The notes beneath the pieces are model-generated. The model searched no databases. It saw nothing but the letters and a program-made list of their open reading frames with translations, and was not told the origin of the DNA. The translations under genes were made by a program, and so were the position numbers. Positions 17,149 to 25,364 of a stretch of DNA of 64,000 nucleotides are shown here, piece by piece. Position 1 is the first letter of the stretch; every line of letters starts with the position of its first letter. This stretch comes from Altererythrobacter epoxidivorans (GTDB taxonomy: Bacteria > Pseudomonadota > Alphaproteobacteria > Sphingomonadales > Sphingomonadaceae), in contig NZ_CP012669.1 in NCBI RefSeq assembly GCF_001281485.1, positions 2,511,501 to 2,575,500 of the forward strand, written 5' to 3'.

Positions 17149-18891
17149 TCAGCCAGCCAGAACTTCTGCGGGAAGTTCGTAGAGCAGATCCGCGCCAGCC
17201 GTGGCCGACGCTTTCAGCCCGGCAGCCTCCGGCACGATGCGGTCGAGGAAGAAGCGGACGGTCACGGGCTTGGTCCTTGCAAGTGAAGGCGCTGCGCCTG
17301 CGGCGACCGCCGCGCGCTGCTTCACCAGCTGCCACCCAGCAACGGCAACCGCCATCATGGTGCAGAACGGCACGCTGCCTGCGAGCCTGTCGTCGAGACT
17401 TGCCTCGCCCTGCATCCATTGCGCAATGGCGAGGCAGTCTTCTGCCAGCGCCTTCAGCTGCGGCTCGTCCGCGCTTTCACTGACGATCTGCGCGAGCAGG
17501 GACGTCACGGCTTCGCCGCCGTCCATGCCGAGCTTGCGGGTCACGAGGTCTGCGGCTTGGATGCCGTTCGTGCCTTCATAGATCGGGGCGATCTTCGAAT
17601 CGCGCCAGTGCTGGGCGGCGCCGGTTTCCTCGATGAAGCCCATTCCCCCGTGGATCTGCACGCCGATGCCTGCGACTTCGACGCCGATATCGGTGCCCCA
17701 CGCCTTGACCAGCGGTACGAGAACCTCGGCCCGCGATTTGGCGGCGGCATCGCCGATCGTTCCGCGATCGACCTGTCCGGCACAAAAATAGAGCAGCGCA
17801 CGCGCACCCTCGGTCAGCGCCTTCATGCGCAGCAGCATGCGGCGCACGTCGGCATGCTCGATGATCGCAACCGGGTTCTTGTCGGGCGATCCTGCGCGGG
17901 CCGACTGGACCCGTTCCTGCGCGTAGTAGAACGCCTGCTGCGTTGCCCGCTCGCCGATCTGCACGCCCTGGTTGCCGACATTGATGCGCGCGTTGTTCAT
18001 CATCGTGAACATCGCCATCAGGCCGCGGTTTTCCGCACCGACCAGCTCGCCGATGCATTCGCCATTGTCGCCATAGGACATGACGCAGGTGGGCGATGCA
18101 TTGATGCCCAGCTTGTGTTCGAGGCTGACGCAGCGAAGATCGTTCTTCGGGCCGAGCGATCCATCCTCCTTCACATGGTACTTTGGCACGATGAAAAGCG
18201 AGATGCCGCGTGTCCCCTCGGGCGCATCGGGAAGGCGCGCCAGGACCAGGTGGATGATATTGCCGGCGAGCTCGTGTTCGCCCCAGGTGATGTAGATCTT
18301 CTGGCCCTGGATCAGGTACTTCCCGGCATGCTCGCCGGTTTCGATCGGGGTTGCGGTCGCGCGCAGCGCGCCGACATCGGATCCGGCCTGCGGTTCGGTC
18401 AGGTTCATAGTGCCCGACCATGCCCCGCTGACGAGATTGGGCAGGTATTTTTCCTTCTGCGCATCCGAACCGTGATGTTCGAGCGCCTCGATCGCGCCGA
18501 CGCTCAGCATAGGCAACAGGTTGAAGGCCATGTTGGCGGTGCCAAGGTTTTCGAGCACGTTGCAGGCCAGGGTGAAGGGCAGGCCCTGGCCGCCAAATGC
18601 CTCGGGCGAGGCAATGGCGTTCCAGCCCTGTTCGACATAGGCGTCGTAGGCTTCCTTGAAACCGTCGGGCAGGCGGACGACTCCGTTTTCGAGCTTTGCG
18701 CCTTCAAGATCGCCAATGCGGTTGAGCGGCGCAAATTCGCCAGCGGCGAACTGGCCGACACCTTCGACGATGGCCTCGACCAAGTCGGGTTCGGCAGCAG
18801 CGAAGCGCTCGCTATCGGCAAGGGTTTCGATCCCCGCGTTGACGCGGATGGCGAGCAGCTGGTCCTGGGTGGCTGGGGAATAAGAAGTCAC
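17149..18891 (-). CDS. acyl-CoA dehydrogenase (long, C-terminally extended type)
   Basis: A 580-residue FAD enzyme oxidising an acyl-CoA to the 2-enoyl-CoA. The start is GTG at 18891 after AAGGAAAG; the longer frame has no such signal. Motifs: YDAYVEQGWNAIASPEAFGG, the FAD/substrate segment MNLTEPQAGSDVGA, GQKIYITWGEH and the catalytic-base block IYEGTNGIQAADLVTRK. The extra ~150 residues at the C-terminus place it with the DmdC-like/long acyl-CoA dehydrogenases that also carry a C-terminal helical domain. The substrate is not known. The protein is cytosolic, and electrons go to ETF. Confidence 0.92.
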   Translation of the reverse strand: MTSYSPATQDQLLAIRVNAGIETLADSERFAAAEPDLVEAIVEGVGQFAAGEFAPLNRIGDLEGAKLENGVVRLPDGFKEAYDAYVEQGWNAIASPEAFGGQGLPFTLACNVLENLGTANMAFNLLPMLSVGAIEALEHHGSDAQKEKYLPNLVSGAWSGTMNLTEPQAGSDVGALRATATPIETGEHAGKYLIQGQKIYITWGEHELAGNIIHLVLARLPDAPEGTRGISLFIVPKYHVKEDGSLGPKNDLRCVSLEHKLGINASPTCVMSYGDNGECIGELVGAENRGLMAMFTMMNNARINVGNQGVQIGERATQQAFYYAQERVQSARAGSPDKNPVAIIEHADVRRMLLRMKALTEGARALLYFCAGQVDRGTIGDAAAKSRAEVLVPLVKAWGTDIGVEVAGIGVQIHGGMGFIEETGAAQHWRDSKIAPIYEGTNGIQAADLVTRKLGMDGGEAVTSLLAQIVSESADEPQLKALAEDCLAIAQWMQGEASLDDRLAGSVPFCTMMAVAVAGWQLVKQRAAVAAGAAPSLARTKPVTVRFFLDRIVPEAAGLKASATAGADLLYELPAEVLAG

Positions 18892-18954
18892 GGCAGGTCT
18901 TTCCTTTGCGGTAAATCGCTTGGCAATTTCGGCACTCACCTATAGCGCGCCGCT

Positions 18955-19914
18955 ATGCGCGGCAAGAACGCTACGGAAATCATCGGCGCGGACCGAAAAG
19001 GAATTCTTAGGGCGGCTGAAGCGCTGCGCGAAGGAGGGCTGGTCGCCGTCCCGACGGAGACGGTCTATGGTCTTGCCGCAAGGGCCGACAGCGATGAAGC
19101 GGTGGCAAGGATTTACGAGGCCAAGGGGCGGCCCAGCTTCAACCCGCTGATCGTCCATGTGCGCGATGCCGGGCAGGCTGCACGATATGCGGAGCTTTCG
19201 GGCGCGGCGCTGGAACTGGCGCAGACGGAGTGGCCGGGGCCGCTCACTCTTGTCCTGCCTTTGCGCGCGGATGCCGGATTGGCGTCGGCCGTCACCGCAG
19301 GGCTCGACACAGTTGCGTTGCGCTGTCCGGCGCATCCGGCGATGCGCAGCCTTCTGCAGGAAATCGATTTTCCGCTCGCCGCGCCATCCGCCAATCGCAG
19401 CGGCTTCATCAGCCCGACGACACCCGGACACGTGCTGGCCTCGCTCGACGGGAGGATCGACATGGTGCTCGACGGGGGCGCTTGCGAAGGCGGGGTGGAA
19501 TCGACGATCCTTGCCATTCGCAGCGACGGGCGCTGGGACGAGCTTCGGCCCGGGCCTGTCGATGTCGGCAGCCTGCGCAACAGCTACCGCGCAGCTGCTG
19601 CTCCTGCCGCTGGCAAGCCGGTTGAGGGGACCATCGAAGCTCCGGGCCAGCTTGCGAGCCATTACGCCCCGGGCAAGCCGCTTCGCCTGAATGCTGCAGA
19701 TGCGGCCGTCGACGAATTCATGATCGGTTTCGGACCGATTGCAGGCGATTGCACATTGTCCGCTAGCGGTGACCTCGCCGAAGCCGCCTCTCGCCTCTAC
19801 GATTGTCTCCACCAGGGGGCGGCGAGCGGCAAGCCGCGCATGGCGGTTGCACCCGTTCCGGACCAGGGCGTGGGCAGGGCCATCAACGACAGGCTGCGCC
19901 GCGCCGCAGCCTGA
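18955..19914 (+). CDS. L-threonylcarbamoyladenylate synthase (Sua5 type)
   Basis: A 319-residue enzyme making threonylcarbamoyl-AMP from Thr, bicarbonate and ATP, the first step to t6A37 in tRNAs. The YrdC core has VPTETVYGLAARA and the KGRPSFNPLIVHV signature. It is followed by a C-terminal Sua5 domain including GQLASHYAPGKPL, so it is the long Sua5 form rather than short TsaC. The start is 63 bases from the acyl-CoA dehydrogenase start on the other strand, so the gap must hold both promoters. Confidence 0.94.
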   Translation: MRGKNATEIIGADRKGILRAAEALREGGLVAVPTETVYGLAARADSDEAVARIYEAKGRPSFNPLIVHVRDAGQAARYAELSGAALELAQTEWPGPLTLVLPLRADAGLASAVTAGLDTVALRCPAHPAMRSLLQEIDFPLAAPSANRSGFISPTTPGHVLASLDGRIDMVLDGGACEGGVESTILAIRSDGRWDELRPGPVDVGSLRNSYRAAAAPAAGKPVEGTIEAPGQLASHYAPGKPLRLNAADAAVDEFMIGFGPIAGDCTLSASGDLAEAASRLYDCLHQGAASGKPRMAVAPVPDQGVGRAINDRLRRAAA

Positions 19915-19961
19915 TTGGCTGCCACGACGCCATCCGACGACGGGAGGTGGCTGACGTATAG

Positions 19962-19997
19962 AAAAGGCCGCGCTCCGATTGGCGGAGGCGGCCCTTT
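19962..19997. terminator. bidirectional terminator between sua5 and the DUF2807 gene
   Basis: An outer stem AAAAGGCCGC/GCGGCCCTTT with one mismatch encloses CTCCG-ATTGG-CGGAG. A and T runs lie on both flanks, and the site sits between convergent genes. Confidence 0.8.
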
Positions 19998-20014
19998 CCG
20001 AAGTGATTAAGATA

Positions 20015-20866
20015 TCAAGCCTTGCGGGACTTTTTCGCGGAGGACTTCTTGGCGATCTTCTTCTTGGTCGCGGCGCTCTTCTTGGCTGCCTGCTTGTCGG
20101 CAGGGGCAGCCTCTTCCGCAGACTCTTCTGCAGGTGTTTCGCAGACCAGCTTGCCCGATCCCATCGAGCTCACCTCGCACTTGGCGCGGCCGATGACCGT
20201 GACGGTGCCCGAACCGACGATGCTGGCTTCGACCTTGCCATCCGAAGCGAAGGAAGCCTCGCCCGATCCCGCGACCGTCACATCGGCTGTCTCGACCTTG
20301 AACCCGCTCATGTCGGCGCTGCCCGAACCCATGACGTTGAGGTCGAGCGATTCGGCACTACCCGCCGCGGTCAGCATGCCCGATCCGGCGATGTTCACGT
20401 CTGCGCTGGTGGCGGTGACTTTTGCCACGCTGACATTCCCGGCGCCAAGCACGTTGATATCCGCCTTGTCCGACATGCTTTCGGCTTCGATCGTGCCGGA
20501 ACCGGCGATCGTCAGCGAGCGGGGCGAAGGCATGGTCACATTTACGATGGCGGTGCCCGAAACCTTGTCGTCGGTCTTTGCACGAAGCACGCCGAGGGTC
20601 CCGTCCTTCAGGGTGAAGCGAACCAGGCCGACAGCATCGCTGTCGCCCGTCACGTCGATGTCGAGCTTGCTGCCATCCTTGATGATGACCGTGTCGGAAC
20701 TGGCGAGGACCAGGCTTTCGGGCGCATCGCCCGACATGTCTAGCTCGGCCAGGGCGACACCCTTTTCGCCGTCGATGGTCACGTCCATGTCGCCGCAACC
20801 GGCGATTGCGGCCGCCAGCGCGATTCCCGCGATCGGGGCGATTCCCTTGATGATCTTGTGAAACAT
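20015..20866 (-). CDS. DUF2807 (GIN-domain) lipoprotein with lysine/alanine-rich tail
   Basis: A 283-residue protein starting at 20866 after GAGGAGGAG. A signal peptide ends in a lipobox (AIAGC, Cys about residue 25), so a lipoprotein is predicted. Residues about 30-235 form the repetitive beta-helical auto-transporter-like adhesin head-GIN (DUF2807) domain with recurrent IAGSGT, LGAGNV, MGSGSA turns. The last ~25 residues are almost only Lys, Ala and Ser (KKSAATKKKIAKKSSAKKSR), like histone H1 tails, which is strange for an exported protein. It has its own promoter at 20900-20928. The function of the family is unknown; an envelope role is inferred. Confidence 0.85.
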   Translation of the reverse strand: MFHKIIKGIAPIAGIALAAAIAGCGDMDVTIDGEKGVALAELDMSGDAPESLVLASSDTVIIKDGSKLDIDVTGDSDAVGLVRFTLKDGTLGVLRAKTDDKVSGTAIVNVTMPSPRSLTIAGSGTIEAESMSDKADINVLGAGNVSVAKVTATSADVNIAGSGMLTAAGSAESLDLNVMGSGSADMSGFKVETADVTVAGSGEASFASDGKVEASIVGSGTVTVIGRAKCEVSSMGSGKLVCETPAEESAEEAAPADKQAAKKSAATKKKIAKKSSAKKSRKA

Positions 20867-20899
20867 GAAGCCTACTCCTCCTCGTGAATGCGTATTGCT

Positions 20900-20928
20900 G
20901 ATATAATACACCAAGGGGCAGGCATCAA
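20900..20928 (-). promoter_or_regulatory. promoter of the DUF2807 gene
   Basis: On the minus strand TTGATG (20928-20923), 17 bases, then TATATC (20905-20900), a near-consensus housekeeping promoter. It lies 34 bases before the ATG, so the leader is short. Confidence 0.55.
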
Positions 20929-20937
20929 GCGCCAAAC

Positions 20938-20966
20938 AAAAAGGGCCGCCCCGCAGGGCAGCCCTT
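20938..20966 (-). terminator. rho-independent terminator after carD
   Basis: On the minus strand AAGGGCTGCCC-TGCG-GGGCGGCCCTT, 11 pairs with one T-G, followed by TTTGTTT. It is 27 bases past the carD stop and about 10 bases upstream of the DUF2807 promoter. Confidence 0.85.
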
Positions 20967-20993
20967 CATCGATCCCGAAAGGTCGCCTGTCGA

Positions 20994-21527
20994 TCAGGCT
21001 TCTTCGGTGTTCTCGTAATATTGCGGTGCGTGTTCGCGCAGCACGTTGAGAATCTTCTCGAGTGCGGTCGGCTCGTCGGTTTCTTCCATCGCCGCGAGTT
21101 CGCGGGCGAGGCGGCTCGATGCCGCTTCGAAGATCTGGCGTTCCGAATAGCTCTGTTCCGGCTGGTCTTCCGGACGGAACAGGTCGCGGGTGACTTCTGC
21201 GATCAGCACGATTTCACCGGAGTTGATCTTGGCTTCGTATTCCTGAGCGCGGCGCGACCACATGGTGCGCTTTACCTTGGGCTTGCCCTTGAGCGTTTCC
21301 ATCGCTTCCTTCAGCGTCTTGTCGCTCGACAGCTTGCGCATGCCGATCGATTCGACCTTGTTGGTGGGAACGCGCAGGGTCATGCGCTCTTTTTCGAACC
21401 GCAGGACGTAGAGTTCGAGCTGCATGCCCGCGATTTCTTCGTTCTGGAGCTCGATGACACGGCCAACGCCGTGCTTGGGATAGACGACATAGTCGCCAAC
21501 GGTGAACGCAGGAGCCTTGCTGGCCAT
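20994..21527 (-). CDS. carD: CarD family transcriptional regulator
   Basis: A 177-residue protein that binds RNA polymerase beta and stabilises open promoter complexes. The N-terminal Tudor-like RNAP interaction domain reads FTVGDYVVYPKHGVGRV; the helical C-terminal domain contains VKRTMWSRRAQEYEAKI, with the conserved Trp that contacts the upstream edge of the bubble. ATG at 21527 follows AAAGGATT. It is downstream of the helicase/S4/fdxA operon, as in many alphaproteobacteria, but separated by 312 bases with its own promoter. It ends at a strong terminator. Confidence 0.95.
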   Translation of the reverse strand: MASKAPAFTVGDYVVYPKHGVGRVIELQNEEIAGMQLELYVLRFEKERMTLRVPTNKVESIGMRKLSSDKTLKEAMETLKGKPKVKRTMWSRRAQEYEAKINSGEIVLIAEVTRDLFRPEDQPEQSYSERQIFEAASSRLARELAAMEETDEPTALEKILNVLREHAPQYYENTEEA

Positions 21528-21685
21528 GCAAAATCCTTTCTGTCGACCCGGCTTCCAGCAGACAGTCAGACCCCCCTTTGGCACCTGCACGGGCAGGCAC
21601 CGCGAACGTCCGACGATTGGTGCTGCTGGTCCTTAGCCTTTCTTCTTACGCGCACATGCCGGGACCAAACCGGCAGGCTTGGTCT

Positions 21686-21716
21686 ATTATATAACACATT
21701 CGCAACAAAATTGCGA
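21686..21716 (-). promoter_or_regulatory. carD promoter region with operator-like inverted repeat
   Basis: The 312-base gap 21528-21839 holds no gene. On the minus strand it has a perfect -10 box TATAAT (21691-21686), but no -35 consensus at 16-18 bases. Where the -35 should be there is a perfect inverted repeat TCGCAA-CAAAA-TTGCGA (21700-21716). The leader to the carD ATG would be about 150 bases. I see no clear terminator for fdxA in the remaining part. Confidence 0.5.
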
Positions 21717-21839
21717 GTCTTGCTTCAATCGCGTGCCAAGGGGTTCTGCAGGGCGATGCAGAAGGCGCCGGGAAGCAGGAATAGGGCGCTGAGGCAAAGG
21801 CCTGTCAGCGGCGCTACGGCGCGTGCCAGGAAGGCTGGA

Positions 21840-22178
21840 TCAGTCGCCTTCGCCGGGTTCGGGCGTGAAGTACTTTTCGAACTTGCCCTCTTCACCCTTG
21901 TGCTCGTCGGCGTCCGCAGGCGGTTCCTTCTGGCTCGTGATGTTTGGCCATTCGGCGCTGAACTTGGTGTTCAGCTCGAGCCATTTTTCGAGACCGTCTT
22001 CGGTATCGGGCAGGATCGCTTCGGCCGGGCACTCAGGCTCGCACACACCGCAGTCGATGCATTCGCTGGGATTGATGACGAGCATGTTCTCGCCTTCGTA
22101 GAAGCAATCGACCGGGCAGACCTCGACGCAGTCGGTATATTTGCAGCGGATGCAGGCGTCGGTGACGACGTAGGTCAT
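21840..22178 (-). CDS. fdxA: 7Fe ferredoxin FdxA
   Basis: A 112-residue ferredoxin. Ligands are Cys9, Cys12?, Cys17 and Cys21 of [14 protein letters not shown] and Cys40, 43, 46 and 50 of [12 protein letters not shown], giving one [3Fe-4S] and one [4Fe-4S] cluster. The C-terminal extension (about residues 58-112) is typical of the FdxA/Azotobacter FdI type. It is a cytosolic electron carrier; its partner is unknown. It is the last gene of the helicase-S4-fdxA operon, 15 bases after the S4 gene. Confidence 0.95.
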   Translation of the reverse strand: MTYVVTDACIRCKYTDCVEVCPVDCFYEGENMLVINPSECIDCGVCEPECPAEAILPDTEDGLEKWLELNTKFSAEWPNITSQKEPPADADEHKGEEGKFEKYFTPEPGEGD

Positions 22179-22193
22179 GGATGAGTGTCCTTC

Positions 22194-22484
22194 TCAATCA
22201 TCGGTTTGGTTTGGTGCTATGGCGCTTTGTGCGCTGCGGTCAAGTTCGCGATAGTGCGATCGTGCCATTCCGGGCGGTCCGCGGCGATCGGGAAGCGAGA
22301 GGATCTCGATGATCCGCACCCCGTCACCCCAGGGCAGCACCAGGATATCGCCAATGCCGATTTCCTCCTTGGCGCGCCGGACATGCCTCCCGTTGAGCCG
22401 GATGTGCCCTTCTTCGATGAAAGCGCAGGCGCGGCTCCGGGTCCGGGCAAGGCGAAGATAGACCAGCAGCCGGTCGAGCCGCAT
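22194..22484 (-). CDS. S4-domain RNA-binding protein (HslR-like)
   Basis: A 96-residue protein whose first 60 residues are an S4 RNA-binding domain: MRLDRLLVYLRLARTRSRAC, then HIRLNGRHVRRAKEEIGIGD. The C-terminal ~30 residues are polar and probably disordered. HslR-like proteins bind stalled 50S subunits carrying peptidyl-tRNA in E. coli. I chose ATG 22484 because the domain begins exactly there in homologues; a TTG overlapping the helicase stop is a less likely alternative. It lies between the helicase and fdxA. Confidence 0.88.
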   Translation of the reverse strand: MRLDRLLVYLRLARTRSRACAFIEEGHIRLNGRHVRRAKEEIGIGDILVLPWGDGVRIIEILSLPDRRGPPGMARSHYRELDRSAQSAIAPNQTDD

Positions 22485-22509
22485 CGACTCGTTCGGCGCT
22501 GGATCGACC

Positions 22510-25158
22510 TCAGCCAATGCGACCCGGTCCCAGCAGGTCTGCCAGCCCATCGAAGGCACCGCCGGTCTTGCGCGGCGGTTTGCCGGCGGCACGTTGTGGA
22601 CCGCCCGGTTTGCCGCGCTTGTCGTGACGCTTTGCACCGCGCCCCCTGTCATTCTGCCCCTTTTGAGTGCCCTTGTGTCCCTTTCGGCCATCGCGGCGTT
22701 CGCCCGCCTGGCGCGGGCGCCAACCCCAGCTATCCGGGGCTTCCGGGCCGAATGCACCCTCTGCCAGGGGCTTCGCCTTGAACTGGCGGAAACCTGCCGC
22801 GCCGAGGAGGCGGGCAATGTTTGCCTCTTCAAGCCCGATCGAAATCGGCAGGGCTATGTCGAGATGGAAACGCTGGGGCGGCTTCTTGTCCGGTCCCTGC
22901 TTCTTTGCCCGGGCCTCGAACGCTGCACGCAGGATCTTCTCGGCCAGATCGACGCGGATCGCCTGGCTGCCGGCCGGGCGATAGCCTGCGGGCAGCCGCT
23001 TCTGTTCGGCGATAACCGGCAGCATCGCATCCTGGAGCGGCCGCTGGTCGATCCCGAGGGCATGTAAAAGCTGGCGCGGCGCAGGCTTGAGCAGCGCATG
23101 GGCGAAAATGTCGAGAGCGCCAAACACGACCCCCAGCTTGCGCAAATAGGGACGCAGTTCCTTTGGCAGGTGCTGCAGCCCGGCATTCTCGCGGCTGACG
23201 ACACCGTGACCATCGATCAGCGTGTGCAACAGGGCGCGCGCTTCCGATCCTGCGGAGGGGTCGCGCGCTGCCTCTGCCAGCTGTCGCAGGGGGGCGAGCG
23301 GTTCGATCTTCGCTTCGAGCCATGCCAGAAGGCCCGCCTCGAGCGCCTTTCGCGGGGCTTCCGGCAGGATCGAGACCTCGCGCGCCAGCACCAGGCGCGG
23401 CTTGGCGAAATCATCGGGCATCTCGATCGTCGCCAGGCGGCTTCCACGCCAGTTGATCGCGCCATTGGCGAGTTCGAGCTCGTCCAATCCGCCCGACAGC
23501 AACCATTCGGCGCGCTTAGACAGGATGCCCGGAAGCGCCTTTTCACCGGCCGCGAGCAGCATCTTGCGATCGCTATGCGCAGCCTGCGGGTCGACCACGA
23601 AGCGAAAGCCCTCGAGCCGGCCGATCGATTCCCCTTCGACCGTCAGCGCTCCGTCGTCTTCCAGCGTAACCGGCAAGGCGCTCCCGTCCTGGCCCAGTGA
23701 TTTCATCAAGATTGCAGTCCTTCGGTTTACGAATCTCTCGGTCAGCCGCGCATGGAGCGCGTCCGACAATTTTGCTTCAACCCCGCGCGCACGCGCTGCC
23801 ATTTCGTCCCGCGCCAGAACCCAGTCCGGTCGCTGGCAGATATAGGCCCACGAACGGATCGCGGCTATCCTGCCTTGCAGCGTGTCGATGTCGCCCTGGA
23901 CCCGGTCGAGTTCGGCGATGCGCGCGGCAACGAAGTCGGCGCCGATATAACCTTTTTGCAGGTCCTGCCACAGTCTCGCGACAAAACGCGCATGCGATTC
24001 GACCCCGATGCTGCGGAAATCGGGCAGCGAACAGACCTCCCAGAAGCGCCGCACCTTACCCGCGCCCCTGATATCCTGTGCGAAAGGTTCTTCGGCCAGC
24101 CTCTTGAGCACGGCGAGATCGATAGCCTCGGGCGCGGCGCGAAGCTCCGGCTGGTCCGGCGACCGCTCGAGATCTGCAATCAGGACCGGCAGGCTGTCGA
24201 AACGCGGCTCCGCCTCGCGCCAGAAGAGATGGGTGAGGGGCGCGAAACGATGCTCTTCGATCGCGTAGATTTCTTCTTCGGTGAATTCGGGCGGCTGCGC
24301 ACTGCCGCCCCGCATTCCCGACACGGTGCCAAAGGTGCCGTCGCGCTGGTGGCGACCTGCGCGACCGGCAATTTGCGCCATTTCGGCGGGTGTCAGGCGC
24401 CGCTTGCGCCGGCCATCGAATTTGGAGAGCGCTCCGAAGGCGACATGGTTGAGGTCGAGATTGAGACCCATCCCGATCGCATCGGTCGCAACGATATAAT
24501 CAACCTCACCATTCTGGAACAATTCGACCTGCTTGTTTCGTGTTTCAGGTGAAAGCGCGCCCATCACCACGGCCGCACCGCCCCTGAAGCGACGCAATGC
24601 CTCGGCCACAGCGTAAACCTGCTCGGAACTGAAGGCGACGACTGCACTTCGTGGAGGCAAGCGGGAAAGTTTCGTCGATCCGGCGTGTCGCAGGGTGGAG
24701 AATCGGGGCCGCTCGACCAGTTCGGCTTCCGGCATGAGGTTGCGGACGAGCGGTTCGAGCGTCGCGGATCCCAGCAGCATCGTCTCTTCGCGGCCCCTGG
24801 CGTTGAGCAGGCGGTCGGTGAAGATATGCCCGCGCTCAGGGTCTGCCGACAATTGTGCTTCGTCGAGTGCGACGAAGGCGTGACCACCGCCAAGCCGGTC
24901 CATCGCCTCGACCGTGCAGCAGAAATATCGCGCGTTTTCGGGCTCGATGCGCTCTTCGCCGGTAATCAGCGCGACGGCTTTCTCGCCCTTGATGGCGCAG
25001 ACGCGGTCGTACACTTCGCGAGCCAGCAATCGCAGCGGAAAGCCGATCATGCCGCTCGAATGGCCGCACATCCGCTCGATCGCGAGATGCGTCTTGCCGG
25101 TATTCGTCGGACCCAGGACGGCCTTCAACTGGCTGTCGCGATTGGTTTTGCCGTTCAC
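22510..25158 (-). CDS. Suv3-like ATP-dependent helicase
   Basis: An ~882-residue superfamily 2 helicase related to mitochondrial SUV3. Walker A GPTNTGKT is at residues 16-23, motif II is LDEAQ and motif VI is QIAGRAGRHQRDG. Two RecA domains are followed by the SUV3 C-terminal region. The last ~60 residues are Lys/Arg/Gly-rich and look like an RNA-binding tail. It likely unwinds RNA or RNA/DNA hybrids. The start is uncertain: GTG at 25158 puts the Walker motif at the usual distance, and the longer frame to 25218 has an unlikely Cys/His-rich N-terminus. It is the first gene of an operon with an S4 protein and FdxA. Confidence 0.87.
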   Translation of the reverse strand: MNGKTNRDSQLKAVLGPTNTGKTHLAIERMCGHSSGMIGFPLRLLAREVYDRVCAIKGEKAVALITGEERIEPENARYFCCTVEAMDRLGGGHAFVALDEAQLSADPERGHIFTDRLLNARGREETMLLGSATLEPLVRNLMPEAELVERPRFSTLRHAGSTKLSRLPPRSAVVAFSSEQVYAVAEALRRFRGGAAVVMGALSPETRNKQVELFQNGEVDYIVATDAIGMGLNLDLNHVAFGALSKFDGRRKRRLTPAEMAQIAGRAGRHQRDGTFGTVSGMRGGSAQPPEFTEEEIYAIEEHRFAPLTHLFWREAEPRFDSLPVLIADLERSPDQPELRAAPEAIDLAVLKRLAEEPFAQDIRGAGKVRRFWEVCSLPDFRSIGVESHARFVARLWQDLQKGYIGADFVAARIAELDRVQGDIDTLQGRIAAIRSWAYICQRPDWVLARDEMAARARGVEAKLSDALHARLTERFVNRRTAILMKSLGQDGSALPVTLEDDGALTVEGESIGRLEGFRFVVDPQAAHSDRKMLLAAGEKALPGILSKRAEWLLSGGLDELELANGAINWRGSRLATIEMPDDFAKPRLVLAREVSILPEAPRKALEAGLLAWLEAKIEPLAPLRQLAEAARDPSAGSEARALLHTLIDGHGVVSRENAGLQHLPKELRPYLRKLGVVFGALDIFAHALLKPAPRQLLHALGIDQRPLQDAMLPVIAEQKRLPAGYRPAGSQAIRVDLAEKILRAAFEARAKKQGPDKKPPQRFHLDIALPISIGLEEANIARLLGAAGFRQFKAKPLAEGAFGPEAPDSWGWRPRQAGERRDGRKGHKGTQKGQNDRGRGAKRHDKRGKPGGPQRAAGKPPRKTGGAFDGLADLLGPGRIG

Positions 25159-25364
25159 ACCCCGATCTCTGACACAATTGACCCGATGGCGGCAATGGCC
25201 CGGGCAGATGATGCACAACTGGCCGCGCAGGGGACTCGGCTGGCCGATTCTTCACCGTGAATTAACTTTGTTTGGCCAGAGAAATCCGCCAAGTAACCGG
25301 CGCAGGCGCGCAGTGCGGGATCACTGGCGCCTCGTGGGACAAACGCTTGAACCAAGCGCGGGAA

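Noticed and set aside
17419..18945. 508-codon plus-strand frame opposite the acyl-CoA dehydrogenase
   Set aside because: Shadow of a clearly recognisable enzyme on the other strand; no motif or ribosome site supports it.
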